Shown here piece after piece: positions 21,927 through 32,225 of a DNA stretch of 64,000 bases (positions within the stretch are counted from its first letter, which is position 1; every line of letters starts with the position of its first letter). The stretch lies in contig OZ345363.1 in NCBI GenBank assembly GCA_977006965.1, positions 2,418,001 through 2,482,000 of the forward strand. Direction: 5' to 3'. The translations under genes and the position numbers were made by a program. The notes below the pieces were generated by a model that saw only the letters and a program-made list of their open reading frames with translations, was not told the DNA's origin and did no database searches. This DNA is from Phymatolithon calcareum (lineage: Eukaryota; Rhodophyta; Florideophyceae; Hapalidiales).

Positions 21927-22298
21927 TTAGTTTGCGCGACGAGCAGGCTTAATAAGCTCCGGATGGAAAAGCGTATGCCACGGGGGGTTTCCAGAATATA
22001 CGGGAATATCATTGATAGAAGGCACAGAACTTGCAGAAAACTCGGTGAGCGTAGCCTCGGGCGTGTTGTGCGGCGTACGTCCCCAATGAGGGTCCCTTCC
22101 CCACCCAAATCGATCTTCAGGAAACGTCACATGAACTTCATTATGACGTGCAGGTTCAATCTCATACCATTCACTGCTGCCATCTTCACTCGTAGATACA
22201 AAGTATGTGCTTTCGTACGATCTCCTGAAACATGACATACGTCTCAGCGCGCGCGCCGTCCGGTTGATGACCCGGGAAAGCAATCCTCTTAAATCCAT
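21927..22298 (-). CDS. Hypothetical protein, 123 aa
   Basis: This is an ATG-started ORF with a plausible protein-like composition: a basic N-terminus (RVINRTARALRRM), then an acidic/aromatic middle (EDGSSEWYEIEP) and a Trp/Pro-rich tail (NPPWHTLFHPELI). There is no signal peptide or membrane segment. I recognise no family. The overlapping plus-strand ORF looks like its shadow. Moderate confidence that it is real, since no homologue is known to me. Confidence 0.4.
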   Translation of the reverse strand: MDLRGLLSRVINRTARALRRMSCFRRSYESTYFVSTSEDGSSEWYEIEPARHNEVHVTFPEDRFGWGRDPHWGRTPHNTPEATLTEFSASSVPSINDIPVYSGNPPWHTLFHPELIKPARRAN

Positions 22299-22299
22299 G

Positions 22300-23094
22300 T
22301 ATTCACCTGGCTAAACTCCCGTAATACATCGTCGCTTCTGGAACTTCCTATTATGTCTTAGACAGAAGAATTCTCCTTGTTCTGCAATAAATTTTATATT
22401 GTATGCAAAGAACATGGCGCTCACACGAAGTCATTAAACTGCCGGTGACGATCCGCGCATGACTACTTGCGTGTTCTACAGATGCCACTTTCATAAAGTT
22501 GGGTTTTGAGCCTCTGCGCCAGTCATGATACATGTACCTTCATGATGAAGGTCTTGCAGGCACGGAACTGAAGACATGTCATCATTCCTAAATTCGGAAC
22601 ATCGAGCATTGAGTTTGATTTGAAAAGTCAGAAAGCGTCTCCTGTCAAGAAAGTGGAGCGAGCCAGATTATCGTGGTGATCGATGATAGGGCATCTGCAC
22701 TCCTTTCCGCAGCGCCGAAAACCTATTCTCTGATTGGGGGTTAATCTTCACGGCGGCCACGACAGACAGCCATTGTGGCGTACGCGCTAGCGCAGCACGG
22801 AAAGAACGACCGGTGAGACGGATGCGACGGAAGTGCATCAAAATGCAAAGGCATTGTCGAAAAGCACGGCGCGGCGGCGGAACTGCCGAAATTGTGCCGC
22901 TCGGTCTATGCAGATACATACTGGCCGTGCAGGTAAGAAAAGCGTGAGGTACAGCGCCGAATTCCTCTGCAATACAAGCAAAGTCTATCTAAAGGATAAG
23001 CATGGACGAACAACATGACCAACGTCATGAAAGCAGCACGAGCGCTATTGTAGGGTTCGAGATAAACTGCATGAACAGTTCGATCACTAATGCC
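22300..23094. other. Intergenic DNA without a recognisable gene
   Basis: Short ORFs only; no repeats or motifs recognised. Confidence 0.5.
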
Positions 23095-23607
23095 TCAGAC
23101 CTGTTCCGTTACGGGCAACTCGTCGTCGACATCACCACAACGATGCTCATCATCGCGACATGCAAGCGCCTCGTTCAGTGCATCGCGAAGAAGACGGGCG
23201 GCACGAGCACGGTCCTTCTCGGAGAGGCCGAACAACACAACCTCTTCACCTTGAAGATGTGTGACACGGACGCCAGCGTCGGGACCGGGAATCGGAGTAA
23301 GATTGAGAACATGTGCAGCGGGGAGGCGCAGATTGCGAAAAGCTCGCGGAAGAATTAAAACTGCGCCCTCAACATGCACGCTGCAGCCGCGGAACATGAG
23401 GAAGGCGAAAATGGCGGCGGAAAGAAGACCGAAAGAGACGATGAACAGAAAGCCGAAACCGAATCTGACGGTGAGAGCCACGCCACCGGCTGCCGCGATA
23501 GTGCAGAAGAGGACGGCTAGCAAGCAGGCGACACGGTCGCAGGTTGTTGGTGCGCGGCAGACGGATAGTCTGCGCGGCGTGCGGGTCACAAGGAGCGCGC
23601 CCGCCAT
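23095..23607 (-). CDS. Two-transmembrane membrane protein with soluble tail, 170 aa
   Basis: After a basic N-terminus (residues 1-25), two hydrophobic segments lie at about 27-47 (ACLLAVLFCTIAAAGGVAL) and 51-72 (FGFLFIVSFGLLSAAIFAFL). A tail of about 100 residues follows. The start of the tail (strands 'CSVHVEGAVLILP' and 'LRLPAAHVLNLTP') resembles the bacterial-PH/YdbT-type beta fold that often follows a two-TM hairpin, which is inference. A helical C-terminus (SEKDRARAARLLRDALNEAL) and an acidic end follow. The GC-rich codon use differs sharply from the AT-richer flanks, supporting a genuine gene. No named family. Confidence 0.65.
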   Translation of the reverse strand: MAGALLVTRTPRRLSVCRAPTTCDRVACLLAVLFCTIAAAGGVALTVRFGFGFLFIVSFGLLSAAIFAFLMFRGCSVHVEGAVLILPRAFRNLRLPAAHVLNLTPIPGPDAGVRVTHLQGEEVVLFGLSEKDRARAARLLRDALNEALACRDDEHRCGDVDDELPVTEQV

Positions 23608-24959
23608 GGCCGACGCGGTGGACGTTGATTGAGAAAAGGGGCAGAGTGCTGCAGCGCGGGGACAATACTTCAGGGCAGTGAGTGGGGTATTGATGGCTTT
23701 ACAAAGAACGATGGTACATCAGCGCTATACATCCTGTCAGCGGATCAAGAGGCAGAAATTGTACGCACAAGCCTTCCGGAGCTCATGACAAGCTAACGAA
23801 TCAGACATCAGAAATCTGTATGATTTTTTCCTGATGATAATCTGAATACATGATAAATCTGTTGATCCAAGGTCAGGGTTTTCGTTCTGCCCTGCTTCTT
23901 CCCGCAATCAATGGAAAAATGTTTTGCCATCACAGTTAGATCGGACACTATAAGCTGAGTTTCATCGGGCAGGACGAAAATAGCAAGACAAGAACCAGGC
24001 GCGGCGTATTCGCCGGAATTCCTCACACAGCGGGCTTGGTCGCTTCGCGAGTTCTTCATCGTACCCAACACCCCATAAAAGTAGTGCATGTTGACCTCGT
24101 GTGATATCCACGGGGGACATTTCTTTCCCGTGAGTAGCGTAGATACTTTCAAGTATTCAAAACTCTGCAGCGCGAACCTTGAATATCTGACTGCTGAGGA
24201 GCTGGTCTGTCAATGCTGGTCGCTGGGTATATATGCCCAGTAGAGGAAAAACATGACTTTTTAGTTTGCGTATTGAGTATTTGCTATCAAGTGGACAATA
24301 TGGACTTACTCGTCGTGAGCTCTGAACTTATCAGAGTGGAGCTGCATTTAAATCAATTCGAGAAGATTTCCAAAGATATTGCGAAATACTAAAGATATCT
24401 TTTCATTGCGAGGAATTTGGCTAGGCGAACTGTTGCGGTACTCCTCACTACAGCAATTTTGCTAGTGGTATAGAATATGGATGCTGTGAGTAACTAATAA
24501 CACAGGACCGATAAAGTGAACATTTAATGTTCATGCTTCGATGAGATGCGTGCGTAAGTATGTTGAACGCGTTCCAATATCGGGCAATTAGAATGGTGAG
24601 ATGTGCCGCATACGTGCTGATGAATACTGTGCTGACAGGGTGAGCCATTGCAAGAGACTCAGATGTGCTCCTTTTTGAGGTCCTGTGGTAGAATATTTAA
24701 GCAGATTCAACAGATACATCTACTTCTGCTTGATGCATACCTCTGAGGGCACGGATCGTGCTTTGGATAATCAATTCCTTCAGAACAGACCAGTGACATG
24801 GGGCTCTGGAATAACCATGTGCCAATCTGTCTGCCCTTCACACTGCCGCCATTTGCATTGCTCACTTAACCACTAGCTAGGAACCAAGAAAAGCAGAGTT
24901 GATCCCAACGAGGAATGAATAGCTCTCGACATTCAGGTAATCGGCTCTCCGGCGCAGCA

Positions 24960-25690
24960 TGAAGTCTAATATGTCGTTCCGTTCTTCAATTCATGCCCCT
25001 TGTAGCTAGATATATGTCGCATCGAGCAATCAAATAAATCTTCAAGGGGATGAACGTGCTGGGTGTCGCGCCCACGGCTATGTCGCTGTCCCAAGGCGGT
25101 CGCTTTTTCCTCTTGCAACTGTACGCCGCACAACTTGGATCGCGATAGACATGCTGCTCGTAGTAGGTGATCTGTTGGGCCACACGGGCACGTGTCTCTC
25201 GTGTGTCTATGCGCTGTATCGCTGTCTTTCGCGTAGCTTCTAGTATATAAGGTAGTTAGTTCCTTCCCCTGAGTAAGGGAAGGTGGGCTCGATAGCCTGG
25301 ATGAGATACGCGCCACCTCTGTGAGTACCTTCAACCACGGGGATTCCCACCCTTCTTGTTTGAAACCTTCGCGGCGCAAGCCAGCACGGATACAATCGCA
25401 TTCAAGTTCCCCTTTTCCCTTTTCCGTGAGCTCGTCTCAAGGTCGACGACTAAGCCAAGGTCGCCGCCGGAGGACGAAGCCGACATCTACACGCTTGCTC
25501 TTTCTGGTGTCTGTTATCTATTGGGTTTTTTTGTTCGCTTGTCTTCTTTCTTCCTCTTTCTGTCTAGTCTCTCCCGCTCTTTTCTTCTCTCTCCTCTCTC
25601 AGGCTTTTCTCACCCATGTCGCGTCGGGTTCTTTTGAGCCTGGCGCTACACTGGGAGCTTAAACGGTCCCATCGCCCCGTTGCATCTACA
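24960..25690 (+). repeat. Possible solo LTR or LTR-leader fragment
   Basis: A TATA-like TATATAAGG at about 25243 is followed by a long pyrimidine tract (25540-25600). Near 25646 lies TGGCGCTACACTGGGAG, which looks like a primer-binding site next to an LTR end. No second LTR, gag or flanking duplication was found, so this is tentative. The ORFs overlapping it do not look coding. Confidence 0.3.
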
Positions 25691-25801
25691 ATGAGCAGAA
25701 TCATCCTGCGCCCCTGACGTCCCGTAGATGCATTACTGTTTTCTGCAACTGGAAAACATAAAGTTTGAATACCAGTAATCATAAGTAGGAATGCAAAGAG
25801 A

Positions 25802-25836
25802 GCTCGCTGAACAGGACCGTGTCCTGTTCAGCGAGC
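25802..25836. repeat. Perfect 16-bp inverted repeat with 3-nt loop
   Basis: GCTCGCTGAACAGGAC (25802-25817), loop CGT, then its exact reverse complement (25821-25836). Confidence 0.9.
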
Positions 25837-26238
25837 ATTTTATCATCAACTCATCATGCGACCATAATTTTGCACGTCTGAACCGCAGGGCCTTCAGTTC
25901 TTGACAGGTTAGTCCTACTGAGAGCCATTTTTCCTGGACCTGGCTCCCAGATTCCGCGTTTTACCTCACTTCCATGGGCTGAAATGCCTGGTCGTTTCTA
26001 CATCCATCGCCTTCATCTGCTACAGTATTACACGTGTTTCTTTTCACACGTGTACAGCGTGTATATTTGTACAATATAGCATTTAGTGTAAAGCCGTTGA
26101 GGGAGCACCCCCATCTTGTCGAGGAACTGCCATCGCGAGTTGACCACCATCCATCGATCTGCATCACTTGCCACACCGAACGCATCCGATCCGCGTCTTT
26201 GTGTGGACATAGCGCTCAGGAAACCAACAATCGGTACT

Positions 26239-27045
26239 ATGTCCGCCTTGGGCAGGCTCAGCGCGCTTCTTCCGCGCAGTTCCGCGCTTGCCCGCGCTGG
26301 CGCAGGTCTAGCACGGCCAGCCTTCCCAGCGGGAGCCGGCAGTGTCCCGCGACCATCGGCTCCGACGTCAGCCGGAACACCGCTTGCCTGCTTGCGTTCA
26401 TTGTCCACGGCACCGCCGTCTTTGGCCGATGCCGGTGGTTCGCGCGAACTGGCCCCGGGCGCTGGCAGTCCGGGCGCCCTGCCCGTGACCTACATTGACG
26501 AGTACCACAACGAGCCGCATCGGTACATGCGCGGCGACCCGACGAAGCGCGCGTTCACGTACATGGTTATCGGTACCACAAAGTTCATTGCGGCTTCCGC
26601 TGCACGCGTCCTAATTCTTAAATTGATCTACACCATGTCGGCGTCTGCCGACGTGCTCGCCGCTGGATCGGTCGAGGTTGAGCTGGACGCCATCCCTGAA
26701 GGCGAATGCGCTACCATCAAGTGGCGTGGAAAGCCGGTGTTCATCAAGCATCGCAGTGCAGATGAGATCGCAAAGGCCGAAAAGGATGACAATGTCGATT
26801 TGCGCGACCCGGAAATTGACGCTGACAGATGCGAGAAAAAGGAGTGGCTTGTTGTTCTCGGTGTTTGTACTCACCTTGGTTGCGTGCCGATTTCGAATGC
26901 AGGCGACTATCACGGCTGGTTCTGCCCTTGCCATGGCTCGCATTATGACCTTTCTGGTCGTATCAGGAAGGGACCTGCACCGCTCAATTTGGAGGTACCA
27001 TCTTATCGTTTTGTGGAGAATGATACCATGCTGGTTCTGGGTTAA
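26239..27045 (+). CDS. Rieske iron-sulfur subunit of mitochondrial complex III
   Basis: This 268-aa protein is the ubiquinol-cytochrome c reductase Rieske subunit, which passes electrons from ubiquinol through its 2Fe-2S cluster to cytochrome c1. The cluster ligands are plain: CTHLGC and CPCHGSHYDLSGRIRKGPAP in the C-terminal head domain. A single transmembrane anchor lies near residues 100-125 (AFTYMVIGTTKFIAASAARV). The N-terminal 60 residues are rich in Ala, Arg and Ser with almost no acids, as in a mitochondrial targeting presequence. I chose the ATG at 26239 rather than the in-frame ATG-less extension upstream because it begins this presequence (MSALGRLSALLPRSSALARA). The gene is uninterrupted, so there is no intron. 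Nuclear location plus presequence indicates import into mitochondria. Confidence 0.95.
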   Translation: MSALGRLSALLPRSSALARAGAGLARPAFPAGAGSVPRPSAPTSAGTPLACLRSLSTAPPSLADAGGSRELAPGAGSPGALPVTYIDEYHNEPHRYMRGDPTKRAFTYMVIGTTKFIAASAARVLILKLIYTMSASADVLAAGSVEVELDAIPEGECATIKWRGKPVFIKHRSADEIAKAEKDDNVDLRDPEIDADRCEKKEWLVVLGVCTHLGCVPISNAGDYHGWFCPCHGSHYDLSGRIRKGPAPLNLEVPSYRFVENDTMLVLG

Positions 27046-27049
27046 GTTT

Positions 27050-28395
27050 CGAGTTTTTTGGGTGTCTGCGATGACTTAGTAAACTGTTGCACTCGAAACT
27101 AAATCGTCTGCGTTTTTTGTTCTTGTCCTTCCCCACTGGAACTGGGGTCATTGTTGCCATTACTAATGGCGCTTTTCGGAAGTACAATGGCATGCATATG
27201 AATGCGATTATTTTGTGCGCAGCACGCACGGGACTTGGCATTCTGCATGCTCCTGCACTTTCGGCTTCGTGTAGCTGAAGAGGTGGAAAAAACGGGTGCG
27301 AACAACTAATACTACCTTAAAGTGTTTACGGTAAAAAACCGTGAGAGTTGCTAACGTCCTACTTCACGCTGAGCGAATTGCCAAAACTTGCCCATTGCTT
27401 TCACGTCGTAATCTACTTGATATATACTTTTCTGCAAAGTTCATCAAGTCTAAAAATGACTTCCCTGCATGCAGGTTTAATCTGAACAAAAATAGAGGCT
27501 CACATTGGTCAGGAAACGTCCGAGAGTACGCCTCCTATGACGACGAAATGAATATCGACACCATGACACCAAGCACTAATTCTTCCAAAGACACTGGAAA
27601 GAAATAGTAAAATGTGTGCCAGTGCGGATCAAACAGATGTGCCTGTGGCTTCGCATGAGACGCGATTGCGGCCACAGCGAGAAAAAGATGTCAGGAGAGG
27701 CGACGGGGCCACATATTAATGGGGAATGCAAAAGTGAAATTGGCTGGTGCAAACACCGCGCGTGCGATAAACCGCCCAACGTAATGAAGCACGACGTCCC
27801 TCCATCACTTTCTAGTCGGGGTCGCCTTTCTTCGGTTTGCCGCGTCTCTGCCGGTATTGGATACGCAGGTCGTTGACAGGAGCGATGTTCCTTTTGGAGA
27901 GTATATGCAGGTTTTGGAGATCGCAGAACGCCGTCAGGATGACGCAAGAGACAAGAGAAAATTGCAAGCCCATTCACGGGAGCGACTTGGCGTTATAAAG
28001 GCGTCCAGCTGGAACGCATCGGGCTAGGCATGCGTGCTAGTGGCAGGCCTGGGTTGTAACGGAAGTAATACTTTCTGAATGCCCTCATTCACTCACTTTA
28101 CGTCCGTCCATTCGGGCACACGCTGTCGGATGTCAACATTTGAAGCGCATTTGCAGAGATGCTTCTTTGACTGCATTGAGATTGTACGGTGCGTGTTTCT
28201 TGTGGACAGATGCTGTCGAAGAGACGACCTAAAACATTGAGATCAGCCTCTGCTTTGCATGGGATGAGGATGTGGAACGTTCTCATTCTAGACAAAGTAG
28301 TGCCTTTGGCAATCGCGCGATTCGACTATGAGAAGGTGAACGACGCGCAATGGTTATGTCAAAAAAACTCGAAGAGAGTCCAAGACAGCCATGAG
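27050..28395. other. Intergenic DNA between the Rieske and metallopeptidase genes
   Basis: No coding-like ORF is supported. The two flanking genes converge on this interval from opposite strands, so both 3' ends lie in it. Confidence 0.55.
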
Positions 28396-29301
28396 TTAAT
28401 TATTCGGTTCCACCCGTTTGACAACCTTCTTGACTAACCTGAATCTCCCCTTGCCAGCGATAACCATTCCATCCAAAAGCTCATCGTACGCCCTGCGCAT
28501 GTGCTCCACATCGCTGCTCTGAATGCATTGTCCTTTGTGGTAGGACATAACACTCTTCGGGTTGCGAGCACCCCATACGACGCTCTCGGGACCATTTGCA
28601 ATGTCCTCAGGAGGCAAGAATCCTTCCACTCCGTCGTGTGCATGCCCATGCCTCATCCCGAGCACATGGCCAAGCTCATGCAGCATAACATTCCGCAACC
28701 GTCCAATCTCACCGCGTTCAAAACACTTGCCAAATAAGCGCAAGGTGTTCAGATTGCGCTCCCAATCATCTGGAAAGAACGATTTCGCAAACACATCGCT
28801 TCGATCTCCGCCGTACTCCACCATGAAACAAGCATCGTCGAATCGATCGACGTATCGAAACACGACTCGTCCGTCCATCACTTTGTTCCACTGCCGCGCT
28901 GCCCAAAACGCTGCGCGCACGACCCGGAGAGCATGCCGCGATAACGGGTACCCGTCGCGCCGCGCTATCCAATTGATCGTGGAGCCTTGCTCCCAGAGAC
29001 AGATATTTCCAGTCGCCTTTCCGAGAAAAAGTTGCTCCACGGTACCGTCGTTCTGAGTGTCGCAATCGTACGCCACGTGAGTGCGGCGCGGCAAAGAGCC
29101 GAACGGCTGCGTGAAGAAAAGCTCGCGGACCTCGTTCTTTGTGAAGCAGCAGTAGGTTGGGTCGCCCGCAAGCTTCATTTCGAGGAAGATGTCGCGTTGC
29201 AGCTTCACACGCTTCAGCGCCACTTCGCGGTTATCGGTTGTGTCGCATGACGCATTGAACCAACGGTTGGCTTCCCAGCGGAACATGTACGGGGACGACA
29301 T
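28396..29301 (-). CDS. Metzincin (matrixin-like) zinc metallopeptidase, 301 aa
   Basis: The zinc-binding signature HELGHVLGMRHGH at residues 208-220 fits HExxHxxGxxH. A Met-turn follows (PKSVMSYH, Met 252), so this is a metzincin, closest to the matrixin/astacin style. Glu 209 is the catalytic base. The preceding segment (about 125-195) has the expected helix and 'VFRYVD' strand of a peptidase core. There is no signal peptide, propeptide cysteine switch or hemopexin domain, so the protein may be cytosolic or exported by another route, unlike animal matrixins. The C-terminus is basic (KKVVKRVEPNN). The ATG at 29301 starts an uninterrupted, GC-richer ORF. Substrate unknown. Confidence 0.85.
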   Translation of the reverse strand: MSSPYMFRWEANRWFNASCDTTDNREVALKRVKLQRDIFLEMKLAGDPTYCCFTKNEVRELFFTQPFGSLPRRTHVAYDCDTQNDGTVEQLFLGKATGNICLWEQGSTINWIARRDGYPLSRHALRVVRAAFWAARQWNKVMDGRVVFRYVDRFDDACFMVEYGGDRSDVFAKSFFPDDWERNLNTLRLFGKCFERGEIGRLRNVMLHELGHVLGMRHGHAHDGVEGFLPPEDIANGPESVVWGARNPKSVMSYHKGQCIQSSDVEHMRRAYDELLDGMVIAGKGRFRLVKKVVKRVEPNN

Positions 29302-29437
29302 GGTGCGATGGCATTAGCTACCGGCGCCCGGTCCTATCTCTATCAATTTCTAGGTATAGTCACAGCATTAGGCTTTGTGAAAAGAGGGGAATCCCCCGCC
29401 AAGACATAGAATAATAGATACATATTTTTGAAAATAT

Positions 29438-29465
29438 CTCGGATTCCATTTTAATGGAATCCGAG
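29438..29465. repeat. Perfect 13-bp inverted repeat with 2-nt loop
   Basis: CTCGGATTCCATT, then TT, then AATGGAATCCGAG. It lies about 70 bp outside the left end of the transposon at 29536. Confidence 0.85.
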
Positions 29466-29535
29466 AAGCGCAGGAGGATGCGGGAAACTTCGAATTTCAC
29501 GTGTTTTGGCATACTGTATTTATGCATACGTGGAT

Positions 29536-30467
29536 ACTGGAGAATGAAGGAAATTGCGTAATTTCGATATTTCGAAAAAAATAATACAGTCTAAGAACCA
29601 ACCAATCCACCCAAAATATGTGACCAATAATGTAGCCTAGCTGCGATTTCCAAAGTGACCCTCCATATGATGCGACACAAAGGATCTTTCAATTGTTACT
29701 CCAGATCTGAACGCGCCGTACTAGTTATGATATCTTTTCGTGTGTTACGGAAAAAACGGCTGGTGGGAAAAACACCAAGCGAAACTTTCGGCATTGACAA
29801 TTGGCAAGAAACAGCGGAAAAAAGTTTCGCTTTCCTGTTTTTGTAGAGCCATAACTTTGCATAAAGAGAGTCGCAATGAATTCGGTCTTTGCGAAACTTT
29901 ACTCTCTAGTGTTGGAACTACAAAGTTTCGCAAACAAAATTCTAAAATGTGCACTCCTTGCCGACGAAAGTTGCAGGCGAAAGTCGAAAGTTTCGCCTAA
30001 AATGCGAAAGTTTCGATATCTGGAGGCAAGTTTCGTCAGGAATGCGTTGGGCTTTCTTGAATTTTTTCATATGTTTCGAAAGAACTCATTGAGGACTACC
30101 AAGTTTCGCGAGAAAATGATTAAAATGGTAAGTTTTTCAATTAAATATGTCCAATTGAAGTTCGGTGCTCGCCGAAAGTTTCGATTCCGGCACATGTCGT
30201 GCCACGTGTTCGTTTTTTGCCAAGCGAAACTTTCGCTTGGCAAATTTTGTTCTGTAACTTACTGTTTCATATAGTTGTGTCGTATGTGAGAAGCCGAAAA
30301 ACAATTGAAAAACTATATATTATGCATCATAGTGAATGATACTTTGATAGATAATTATAGGTGTCCTATTGGTCACATGTTTCTCCTGCTTGGGGATTAG
30401 TTAGTTCCCAGAATATGCAAGGTTTCGCCGAAATATCGAAATTACGCAATTTCCTGCATTCTCCTGT
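29536..30467. mobile_element. Non-autonomous DNA transposon with about 100-bp inverted ends and an internal motif array
   Basis: The outer about 36 bp of both ends (GGAGAATGAAGGAAATTGCG on the left, its complement on the right) match with one mismatch. Weaker inverted similarity continues for about 100 bp, including ATGTGACCAATA. There is no coding region. About eleven copies of GCGAAACTTT/AAAGTTTCGC lie between 29778 and 30241. No flanking duplication was resolved. Confidence 0.75.
29778..30241. repeat. Array of GCGAAACTTT motifs in both orientations
   Basis: Full or one-off copies occur near 29779, 29821, 29891, 29922, 29987, 30004, 30028, 30073, 30101, 30172 and 30219-30241. The last forms an exact 11-bp-arm palindrome, GCCAAGCGAAA-C-TTTCGCTTGGC. 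The spacing is irregular, so this is not a tandem satellite; it looks like a set of protein-binding sites. Confidence 0.8.
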
Positions 30468-30470
30468 AAA

Positions 30471-31390
30471 GAGCTGATAAATTATTACAAGATAGTCACT
30501 CAGTTGATACGATGAGACTTGGTTCCTCAGCCATCACGCAGATCACGAAGTAAGCTGGATTATCGGCTCGCAAATTAGCAGATTAATATGGCAATATCGA
30601 GACAATAAGCAAAATTACTATGAAAGGAACGCACTTTCTAAACAAGCAAGCGTATCAAGAATATCTATCTCTCTACTAGTACAGTCTTGTGCTAGTAAGC
30701 TCGGAATTTAGAAAGATACTGTTTTAAAAAATAGGTCCAAGCTGAATATATCTTAGGGCTTAGTTTTGCTGATGTAACTGCCCTTTCGACAGCCTCTGCG
30801 AGTATACTGTTGACTTCCAGACCAGGCCTGACGCACGGGGCTCAGGGAAGCATGGGAATAGGAAATATAAAAGAGAAATGTGCTGATATTGTAGACGTTT
30901 TGACAAAGAAGAACCTCCAGCACGTTCTTTTTTCCACACAGTCTTTTGCGGTGGCTTTACGCTAATCACCTAACTAAAGCAGAAGCTATTTTGAAGTGTA
31001 CAAACAAGAGCATATTTAGATGAGATCCTCTTGTGTCTAGAAAGCTCATGTAGCTTGACTTGCCTTGTCTTTTAGAGTGCTATGGCTTTACAAGCAGAAG
31101 CAACTTTTGCTCTGCTTTAGTACTTTAGCATCCGTACCAAAACGAGTCATGGATCTATGGGATCATGTTGTACCAACTTATCTTATTTGTGTAGTGAATG
31201 AAAATACTAGCACCTCACAATTTAAAACTCAGCCTTCCAGCGCAATGAGTTTCGTAAGTTATATACACAATTTATATAATTTGTGCTCCTTTTGAGGCGA
31301 AGAATTGTTAAATCAGTTTTCCATCGCGTGTACGTCCACTGGACGGATCAAAAGTTGCAAAAGCGGTGATGAATCTAGTGCGCATTTCCC
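30471..31390. other. Intergenic DNA without a recognisable gene
   Basis: AT-rich; short ORFs without coding character. Confidence 0.5.
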
Positions 31391-31391
31391 T

Positions 31392-31845
31392 AAATTGAGG
31401 GTAGATTTAAAAGCTCAAAAATGTTTGTGAAAAGATGCGCAACAGATTTTTAGCGCCAGATTCGGAAAGACGGCCTTCTGTTCTCGGTGAGGAGTACCCC
31501 ATCTAACGGCGCGTCCATCGGTGGTAGGAACGAAAATGTGTTGGTCACTCAGAAGAAGCACATCTGCCATGCCGCGCGAAAAAGACCCATGCCGAGTGGT
31601 CGGTGAAGCCGCACGCACCAAGGAAACATCGGTGACCAGTCTCACAGAATTCTGCAGACTGTATTGAGAATTTTACAAGTCAAAAAAGGTGAACGGTACG
31701 GTCCAAGAGGTGCTCGTCGAGGAAATCAAAGGTCGCACGAGCGCGTCAGTTCGCATGGAATGGGTCCTGATTCACGTACAGATTGAGAAAGGGAAGATTA
31801 ATACTGTCATGATTGTTACCGTCATTGCAGGAAATGCTGGCCAAC
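31392..31845. repeat. Diverged copy of the left end of the piggyBac-like element
   Basis: It shares an ordered series of blocks with 9861-10330: AATTGAGG at the start, TTAAAAGCTCAAAA, GGTGAGGAGTACC, GGAAACATCGGTGACC and a CATTGCAGG step. The order is the same at both loci, so they are copies of one repeat. Coding content is destroyed in both. Confidence 0.6.
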
Positions 31846-31901
31846 GTGTTCCCTATTTATTGTGCTGATGAGACTGGAGTGAAGGACGGTAGATTCCAGG
31901 G

Positions 31902-32225
31902 TGTGGGTTTTGAAAAGCACAAGTTGGCACACTGGCTGTGGTCGGGTTATTCCCTGGCAAAAAGCCGAGGGCGCCGTGAAGCGGCGACCTTTATAGAAAA
32001 GAATTGGATCAAAGGATGACTTCGCAGTATGAGAAATAGATCCATGGAAGAATCTGGTGTAAGCAGCTGTAAGCAACACGATGTAAGCAGCTGTAAGCAT
32101 TGGTTCTAGGGTTTGTCCTTGGTGATCCTTCATGGTGTAAGTATGCATCGAAACCTACTGTACTGTAATGCTATCTGTAAGAGCCTGCAGTAAATGCATG
32201 CTGTAACGACAATTTGAAGGGAGCT
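31902..32225 (-). repeat. Element B 3' LTR, distal part
   Basis: Matches the element A 5' LTR in inverted orientation from GAGCTCCCTTCAAATT-type sequence to the ...CCCACA end. It lacks the first 50 bp, which are found across element A at 37983-38032. Together with the adjoining A LTR it forms a long head-to-head inverted repeat. Confidence 0.85.

Noticed and set aside
23261-23632. Plus-strand ORF of 123 aa opposite the two-TM gene
   Set aside because: Arg/Lys/Pro-rich shadow of the GC-rich minus-strand gene; no domain features.
23808-24152. Minus-strand 114-aa ORF
   Set aside because: Composition is not clearly non-protein, but there is no motif, paralogue or conserved neighbour to support it.
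24966-25379. Minus-strand 137-aa ORF
   Set aside because: Overlaps the LTR-like segment and shows no coding signature; treated as chance.
26116-26238. N-terminal extension of the Rieske ORF upstream of 26239
   Set aside because: The extension has no presequence character. The ATG at 26239 begins an Ala/Arg/Ser-rich mitochondrial targeting peptide, so it is preferred.
26034-26498. Plus-strand ORF of 154 aa over the Rieske 5' end
   Set aside because: Alternative frame of the presequence region, lacking Rieske features.
28562-29056. Plus-strand ORF of 164 aa opposite the metallopeptidase
   Set aside because: Antisense shadow of the metzincin coding sequence; Ser/Arg-rich and without motifs.
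29778-30241. CRISPR-like array
   Set aside because: The repeated word is only about 10 bp, occurs in both orientations with irregular spacing, and lies inside a transposon of a eukaryote.
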